Shown here: piece after piece, positions 59,078 to 64,000 of the stretch
Layout of the letters: every line of letters begins with the position of its first letter
Numbering within the stretch: the first letter of the stretch is position 1
Source: UBA9659 sp965208605
GTDB lineage: Bacteria > Pseudomonadota > Gammaproteobacteria > Pseudomonadales > Azotimanducaceae
Direction: 5' to 3'
Assembly (NCBI GenBank): GCA_965208605.1
Contig: OZ242345.1
Coordinates: forward strand, 1,922,001 to 1,986,000
Length of the DNA stretch: 64,000 nucleotides
Made by a program: the position numbers and the translations under genes
Notes under the pieces: model-generated
The model's database searches: none
What the model was told of the DNA's origin: nothing
Seen by the model: the letters and a program-made list of their open reading frames with translations, nothing else

Positions 59078-60988
59078 GGGGAAACGTCGCTCAAATTCTT
59101 CAAAGAGTCCGGCAAAGGTCACCAATGCCGCCGCATCGCCATCCAATCTCAGCCTGCCTTGCTCAATCAATGTTGCTGCTTGTGTCTGCCCGGACATGAG
59201 CGATTTGAAATCAGCCACTGCAAGGCTCAGGCTAGCATCAGCCGTTGGCTCCTGTTGACCTTCAACAGCATGGAGCACCGAATTCTCAACACTGAGTAGA
59301 GTAGCGGGCGCGTCGGTAAATGCCAGGTTGATGTGCAACACCAGTCCCTCGGCCCGGGCGGCATGCAGACGCACCGCCATGAGTTGATAAAAGTTGGCAA
59401 GCGGTATCGCCGCGAGCATACCCGCACTGGCTTTGTAGGGTGAACCAGGGGCTAGCCCTTCCCTTAATTCCAGCGCACCAGAGAGGTAAAAGTTACGCCA
59501 GGGTGCGGACTCGGCGCGGTAACCCAACTGTTCCAGCGTATCTGCCAGCAGAGACCTGCCGGCGGTATGTTCCGGGTCGGTCATCACCAGATGATGCAAC
59601 ACTTCGGCCACCCAGCGATAGTCTCCTTCGTCATAGCAGACCCTGGCTTTTGCAAGGACGGCTTCGGGCCCGCCCATAAAATCAATATACCGCTGGGCAA
59701 CTGCCACTGGCGGGAGCGGGTGAAGGTGCGCCGGATTGCCGTCAAAGAATCCTAGATATTTGACATAAACAGCCTGAGCGTTGTGATACACAGTGCCGTA
59801 ATAGTCCCGATTGTAGAATTCTTTCCCTAGGGAGACCGGCAAGACCAGCTGCTCAGCAATTTCTTCTTTGGTGTAACCCTGGTTGGCGAGTCTTAATGTT
59901 TGGTCATGAATAAACTGGTAGAGGTCGCGCTGTTTTTTGAGAAATTTGACAGCAGGGTCCCTTCCCCAGATGGGCCAGTGATGGGAGGCAAATTGAACTT
60001 CCAACCGGTCCCCAAAGAGTGCCATAGATTCGTTAATTTGGTTTGCCCAGGCCTGTGCATCTCTGACCTGGGCACCCCTTGGTGTATAGATATTATGCAA
60101 ATGGTGGGAAGTAATCTCGGACATGCACAGGGCTTTGAACTGCGGGAAGTAAAAGACCATTTCCGAGGGTGCCTCAGAGCCCATTGTCATTTGGAACTCC
60201 AGCTCAATGCCGTCAATGGTGCGGGTTTCGCCAGTTTCCCTAATAGTATCGTTGGGCAGGATGAACCCCGTTGAACCCATTGACAGGGCGGCACCGAGCC
60301 CGGTCGTTACGAAGCCTGTTGGCGATGGTTTCAGCAGATTGCCATACATATAGGTCGCGCGCCGACCCATCACATTGCCGGCAAGCACATTCTCGGATAG
60401 GGCTTCCTCAACAAAGTTCAGCGGCGCGATAACGGCAACCGCACCACTAGTTGCCTCTTCTTGCGTGATGACGCCGAGGACGCCCGCGAAGTGATCGGCA
60501 TGACTGTGGGTATGAATAACTGCCTTGATGTCCCTTGCCCCTAGATGCTGGTTGGCAAGTGCCAGGGCGGCCCTTGCGGTTTCCGAGGAGGTGAGCGGGT
60601 CAATGATGAGCCAACCAGTATCCCCCCGGATCAGCGTCATGTTGGCGATGTCAAAGGAGCGCACCTGATAAATGCCGTCAACCACCTCATACAAGCCATG
60701 ATGCCCTACATTCAGCTGTGCCTGCCGCCAGAGAGAGGGGTTTACGGTATCTGGTGCTTCCCCCTCAAGGAAGGACATTTGCGACAGGTCAAAAGCCGCC
60801 CGGTCCTGGTTGTCGTGAGCAATGGTCATAGGGTCCAGACTGGCAATAAACCCGCGCCTGGCATCTATAAAACTCTGCTTATTAGAAAAATCCAGTTGGT
60901 CTTTGAAGCTCTGTTGGCTTCTTCTTGTCGCCTCAGTGGCGGGCCGAGGTCGGCGCATGGCTTCCGGGAGAGGTGTGTATCTAGTCAT
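59042..60988 (-). CDS. metallo-beta-lactamase fold alkyl sulfatase (SdsA-like)
   Basis: 648-residue enzyme of the linear alkyl sulfatase family, which hydrolyses medium-chain alkyl sulfates such as dodecyl sulfate. The MBL zinc motif is HTHSHADHFAGV (about 160-171), preceded by GDTGWLIIDPLTSSETARAA; MSEITSHHLHNIYTPRGAQV and FASHHWPIWG give further ligands. The central dimerisation domain (about 400-520) and the C-terminal SCP2-like domain (about 530-640) match the three-domain plan of SdsA1. No clear signal peptide is visible, unlike the secreted SdsA1. Divergent from the XRE regulator gene. Confidence 0.9.
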   Translation of the reverse strand: MTRYTPLPEAMRRPRPATEATRRSQQSFKDQLDFSNKQSFIDARRGFIASLDPMTIAHDNQDRAAFDLSQMSFLEGEAPDTVNPSLWRQAQLNVGHHGLYEVVDGIYQVRSFDIANMTLIRGDTGWLIIDPLTSSETARAALALANQHLGARDIKAVIHTHSHADHFAGVLGVITQEEATSGAVAVIAPLNFVEEALSENVLAGNVMGRRATYMYGNLLKPSPTGFVTTGLGAALSMGSTGFILPNDTIRETGETRTIDGIELEFQMTMGSEAPSEMVFYFPQFKALCMSEITSHHLHNIYTPRGAQVRDAQAWANQINESMALFGDRLEVQFASHHWPIWGRDPAVKFLKKQRDLYQFIHDQTLRLANQGYTKEEIAEQLVLPVSLGKEFYNRDYYGTVYHNAQAVYVKYLGFFDGNPAHLHPLPPVAVAQRYIDFMGGPEAVLAKARVCYDEGDYRWVAEVLHHLVMTDPEHTAGRSLLADTLEQLGYRAESAPWRNFYLSGALELREGLAPGSPYKASAGMLAAIPLANFYQLMAVRLHAARAEGLVLHINLAFTDAPATLLSVENSVLHAVEGQQEPTADASLSLAVADFKSLMSGQTQAATLIEQGRLRLDGDAAALVTFAGLFEEFERRFPIVTPRDSDPEK

Positions 60989-61202
60989 ACTGCCCCATAC
61001 TCAAGATGCAAAAAACAAGCATGCACTATCAACGAGGCAGAAACAAAAATACAACCAGGCGGACAGGTTTTTTTACTGCTTTGGTAGCAGACTGCCGCTT
61101 GTATTCACCATAGCATGATATATCATATTGATACATGAAGCATAAGGAATTTGGCCGCTTGTCGGTGATAAAAATTGTTACTGTTATGTGGAGGGACGAA
61201 TA

Positions 61203-61658
61203 ATGACTTTGAAAATAATCAAGCACCATTACACAGAATGTGGGCTACCTAATGTTTGGATCATGGGCTTAGCGGCCAAGGATGATCAACAGGAAAGGGC
61301 TATCAGAATTCCGAGCATAAGAAGCCTACATCAATTGATCTCAAAGATGGTTCTGTCTTCAGATGGCACCCTGACTGGGCTCGAGTTGCGTTATCTGCGT
61401 ACCGAAATGGGACTGACACAAACACAGCTGGGTGAATTGGTGCACCGTAAGCGACTGACTATTGCCCGTTGGGAAAATGAAGAGAGTAAGTTAGACGGAG
61501 CAACCGAAGCATACATCAGAATACTCGCATCCAAGAAGCTGGGGTTAGGGGAGGTTGACCCGGAAGAAGTCATCGGCAAATGTACCCAGACCAGTGTCAA
61601 TAAAGTACCTATTCAAGTAACAGTGACGGCTTCTGGTAATTATCGTCTTGCTGCTTAA
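61203..61658 (+). CDS. XRE-family transcriptional regulator
   Basis: 151 residues from ATG 61203 (MTLKIIKHHYTECGLPNVWI), which has GGAGGG nine bases upstream; a GTG at 61188 is less likely. The N-terminal HYTECGLPNVWIMGL segment resembles that of antitoxin-type regulators, and residues about 60-115 form a helix-turn-helix (LELRYLRTEMGLTQTQLGEL, VHRKRLTIARWENEESKLDG). The last 35 residues form a small beta-like tail. It is divergent from the alkylsulfatase gene, with an AT-rich palindrome tgatatatca in the shared 214-bp spacer that could be its operator. No toxin gene is next to it. Confidence 0.85.
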   Translation: MTLKIIKHHYTECGLPNVWIMGLAAKDDQQERAIRIPSIRSLHQLISKMVLSSDGTLTGLELRYLRTEMGLTQTQLGELVHRKRLTIARWENEESKLDGATEAYIRILASKKLGLGEVDPEEVIGKCTQTSVNKVPIQVTVTASGNYRLAA

Positions 61659-61692
61659 TTCCAAGCGGTAGCAACGACAGCAGCATCAACCA

Positions 61693-62760
61693 TCAAGAAG
61701 CAAGGCCTTGAAGCTGTGCCGCACGGGCGCGAGATATTTCCGGTGAGCCCAACATTTGCCGATTGAAGCCAGCGCGTTTGAACCAGTAGTGCAACCCCAC
61801 CAGGTCAGTGAAGCCCATCCCGCCATGCACCTCGGTTGCGGTTTTGGTGACGAACTGACCCACTTCCGACAACTGCGCCTTGGTATGACTCGCAAGCATG
61901 CTGGCTTCTTCCGGTAACTCGTCAAGCGCATGCGCGGCATACCAGACCATAGCGCGACAGGGTTCCAGGTTGGCGGCCATTTCCGCACACATGTGCTTCA
62001 CGGCTTGGAAGGATGCAATCACGCGGTTGAACTGCTCTCGTTGCATGGCATAGTCCACCGCCTGGTCAAGAGCATACTGGGCAGCACCAAGCGTATCAGC
62101 CGCCAGGGCGACCAGACCTGCATCCAGCGCCTTGGTGTAGATGTCGGGGTCAGCGGATATCAGCTCTGCCTCTACCTGATCATACACCAGCTCGCAGGTG
62201 CTCCGTGTTTTATCAATGGTCGTTAGCGAATTTCTGGTCAGACCAGGCGCATCGGCGGCCACAAGATAAATGCTACGATCTTTGAGGGTAACCAGATAAT
62301 CGTCTGCTTCTGCATCCAGGGCAAACAAGGATCTGCCAGAAAGTTTGTTACCGGAAACACTGATATCAGCTGCCGCCCGGGCACTAATCCCCTCCCCAAA
62401 TGCGACGCCAATGCGATGCTCCCCGGTCACCAGATTGCCGAGCAATGTCTCTTTTCGTCGGGCGGCTTGCAGGGTAACCGGTGCTATCACGGCACTGCTG
62501 ATATAGGGGGAAGGGGTGACATGATAACCGAGACACTCAGCGACAACTGCGGCATCCAGGCTATTAAGACCGATACCACCGTTTGTTTCACTGACCAGCA
62601 GCCCCGGTATCCCCAGGTCAGTCAAGCCCTGCCATATCTGCTGGTCATCTTGTTGCTTTGAGGCGACTTCACGCACGGTATCAAGCGATACCTGGTCGGT
62701 TAAAAATCGATTGACGCTGGTTTGTAGCAAAGTCTGTTCTTGGGAGAGTCCAAATTCCAC
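61693..62760 (-). CDS. acyl-CoA dehydrogenase, shorter subunit
   Basis: 355 residues from GTG 62760 (reading VEFGLSQEQTLLQTSVNRFL), which has AAGGA seven bases upstream; a longer frame overlaps the upstream gene. It has the acyl-CoA dehydrogenase fold with helical N-domain, beta domain (about 115-210) and C-domain (QFNRVIASFQAVKHMCAEMA, TEVHGGMGFTDLVGLHYWFK). Central motifs for FAD are weak compared with the upstream dehydrogenase, so it may be the non-catalytic partner of a heterotetramer, as known for steroid-degrading FadE pairs. It starts 10 bp after the upstream gene ends. Confidence 0.88.
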   Translation of the reverse strand: MEFGLSQEQTLLQTSVNRFLTDQVSLDTVREVASKQQDDQQIWQGLTDLGIPGLLVSETNGGIGLNSLDAAVVAECLGYHVTPSPYISSAVIAPVTLQAARRKETLLGNLVTGEHRIGVAFGEGISARAAADISVSGNKLSGRSLFALDAEADDYLVTLKDRSIYLVAADAPGLTRNSLTTIDKTRSTCELVYDQVEAELISADPDIYTKALDAGLVALAADTLGAAQYALDQAVDYAMQREQFNRVIASFQAVKHMCAEMAANLEPCRAMVWYAAHALDELPEEASMLASHTKAQLSEVGQFVTKTATEVHGGMGFTDLVGLHYWFKRAGFNRQMLGSPEISRARAAQLQGLAS

Positions 62761-62770
62761 TATGGATTCC

Positions 62771-63958
62771 TTATCTTTGCAATTTGGGTTCTTTAGGCAT
62801 ACCCAGCCCTCGTTCACTGATAATGTTTTTCTGTATCTGCGAGGTGCCGCCACCGATGATCAAACCGAGGAAATACATATATTGATATTGCCATGAGCCG
62901 TTGTCTCTCAGGTATGGATTGTCCCCAAAGGCAAGACCAATTTCACCCATCACATCAATGGCTAATCCCTCAAGTTCGTGGCGCAATTCTGTGCCTTGCA
63001 GTTTGACAATCATCCCGGCAAGTTTGGCATCCTGGTTGCCGTTGAGCCGTGCAGAAAGCAAGCGCATGTCATTGCACTGCATGGCGAGTGCCCGGCCTTG
63101 AAGCCGCATCAACCGGTCGCAGAATACGGGATTGTCTATCAGCCGCTCGCCGTTGACCGTCTCGCTTTGCATTAGCTTGAGCACCCCGTTCAGGCGGGAC
63201 TGAGCTGCCTCTGAGGGTGCCAGGGAGCCGCGTTCATAGCCGAGTATTGCATTGGCGACCTGCCAACCCTGCCCTCGTTGCCCGACTATTTGGTGTTTCG
63301 GTACCCGGACCTCAGTAAAAAAAACTTCATTAAAATTGGCACTGCCGGTCATATCAACCAGCGGTCTGATTTCAATACCAGGGGTATCCATGCTGAACAG
63401 AAGAAAAGAAATGCCTTGGTGCTTGGGTGCTTCTGGTTCGGTGCGTACCAAGCAGAAAATATAATCGGCAATATGTGCCGTGCTGGTCCATATTTTCTGG
63501 CCATTGACTACCCATTCCTCGCCATCAAGTTCTGCCTTGGTGGTCAGGCTCGCCAGGTCACTACCCGCCCCCGGTTCCGAATAACCCTGGCACCAGAGCA
63601 TGTCGCCATAAATAGTTGGTTTGATATATTTTTGCTTTTGCTCTTCGGTGCCCATCTCCAACAGCACGGGCGTCAGCATGGAAATACCCTGACCGGTCAG
63701 CCCCATGCTGAGCTGATTTATTGAAAATTCTTCAGCAATGATGCGAGATTTGATGATGTCTGGCTCCGCGCCGTAGCCCCCATATTGCTTTGGAATGTCG
63801 CGCGCGGCATAGCCGTTTTTGATAAGTAGCTGCTGCCATTTTTTGCTTTCATCACTGCCGACGGCATTTTGCTTCGGAGACTTGTCGCCGTGCTTGGTGA
63901 TAAACTGTTGCACTTCTTTCCGAAATGTTTCGTATTCTGGACCAAAAGAAAGATCCAT
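62771..63958 (-). CDS. acyl-CoA dehydrogenase, larger subunit
   Basis: 395-residue FAD-dependent dehydrogenase introducing the alpha-beta double bond in an acyl-CoA. Features: WCQGYSEPGAGSDLASLTTK (FAD/substrate loop), EWVVNGQKIWTSTAHIADYI, SANFNEVFFTEVRVPKHQIV and the C-terminal GGGTSQIQKNIISERGLGMP. The position that holds the catalytic Glu in medium-chain enzymes is Gly here (GGGT), while YERG in the G-helix offers Glu as in isovaleryl-CoA or long-chain types. Paired with the shorter dehydrogenase downstream. Substrate could be a branched, long-chain or steroid side-chain CoA ester. Confidence 0.92.
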   Translation of the reverse strand: MDLSFGPEYETFRKEVQQFITKHGDKSPKQNAVGSDESKKWQQLLIKNGYAARDIPKQYGGYGAEPDIIKSRIIAEEFSINQLSMGLTGQGISMLTPVLLEMGTEEQKQKYIKPTIYGDMLWCQGYSEPGAGSDLASLTTKAELDGEEWVVNGQKIWTSTAHIADYIFCLVRTEPEAPKHQGISFLLFSMDTPGIEIRPLVDMTGSANFNEVFFTEVRVPKHQIVGQRGQGWQVANAILGYERGSLAPSEAAQSRLNGVLKLMQSETVNGERLIDNPVFCDRLMRLQGRALAMQCNDMRLLSARLNGNQDAKLAGMIVKLQGTELRHELEGLAIDVMGEIGLAFGDNPYLRDNGSWQYQYMYFLGLIIGGGTSQIQKNIISERGLGMPKEPKLQR

Positions 63959-64000
63959 CCGTGGCTTCCCGTTTGCTAGTGTGAGTTTGCTAAGCGCGGT

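Noticed and set aside
1..64000. tRNA or rRNA genes
   Set aside because: No T-loop-like GGTTCRANYCC segment in a cloverleaf setting and no rRNA signature was found in the intergenic regions examined by eye; a covariance search would be decisive.

Overview
The window is a chromosomal segment of a gammaproteobacterium. Evidence: gammaproteobacterial housekeeping blocks (rluB-scpB-scpA-trpS, gshB-tonB-ruvX, pilT-yggS-proC-yggT-rdgB-hemW-trmB-rpoH), a sigma-32 gene, an A-type iron-sulfur carrier next to a bactofilin, and an adrenodoxin-type ferredoxin reductase. Much of the order resembles the Pseudomonas arrangement, but several usual members are absent from otherwise conserved neighbourhoods (no gap or pyk between tkt, pgk and fba, no ahcY between metK and metF, no yqgE between tonB and ruvX, no metXW between yggT and rdgB). 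The genus cannot be told from the sequence; an uncultured, possibly symbiotic or marine lineage is only a guess.

Layout. 1-12.2 kb: cell wall peptidase (partial), ErpA, bactofilin and DUF6776, HemL, PfkB kinase, RpiA, a D-2-hydroxyglutarate-dehydrogenase-like flavoprotein and the sugar-phosphate cluster fba-pgk-tkt. 12.3-23.7 kb: an accessory, partly AT-rich defence-like island on the minus strand. It holds an AAA ATPase, a complete type IIS restriction-modification system of the AlwI type (endonuclease plus two adenine methyltransferases, one fused to a RadC-like N-terminal domain), an AAA/DUF4143 ATPase, a Fic protein, relics of a type I restriction system (hsdR and hsdS pseudogenes) around an unrecognised two-gene cassette with a HEPN-like protein, and an MNT/HI0074 nucleotidyltransferase pair. 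23.9-41.9 kb: core metabolism and information genes (metK, metF, gshB, tonB, ruvX, pilT, yggS, proC, yggT, rdgB, hemW, trmB, rpoH, rluB, scpB, scpA, trpS, miaB). 42-45.4 kb: a second accessory patch with a type II restriction-modification pair, a small membrane protein and an M48 lipoprotein. 45.8-64 kb: glmS, glmU, an SDR, rpoD, cysQ, yggX, mutY, ferredoxin reductase, DUF808 protein, alkylsulfatase-like MBL enzyme, XRE regulator and a pair of adjacent acyl-CoA dehydrogenases (steroid or fatty acid type).

Two features stand out at genome scale. First, intergenic spaces repeatedly carry mosaic palindromic elements (gtcattctcg...cgagaatgac cores with interchangeable hairpins, plus shared spacer modules). 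Second, more than twenty short tandem arrays with 10-23 bp units sit at gene boundaries or inside N- or C-terminal coding tails. Arrays inside genes have unit lengths divisible by three (12 or 15 bp), whereas many intergenic ones are 10, 13, 14, 16 or 23 bp. A near-perfect CIRCE operator overlaps a promoter-like sequence upstream of rpoH, which would place sigma-32 under HrcA control.

No tRNA, rRNA, CRISPR array or intact insertion sequence was seen.
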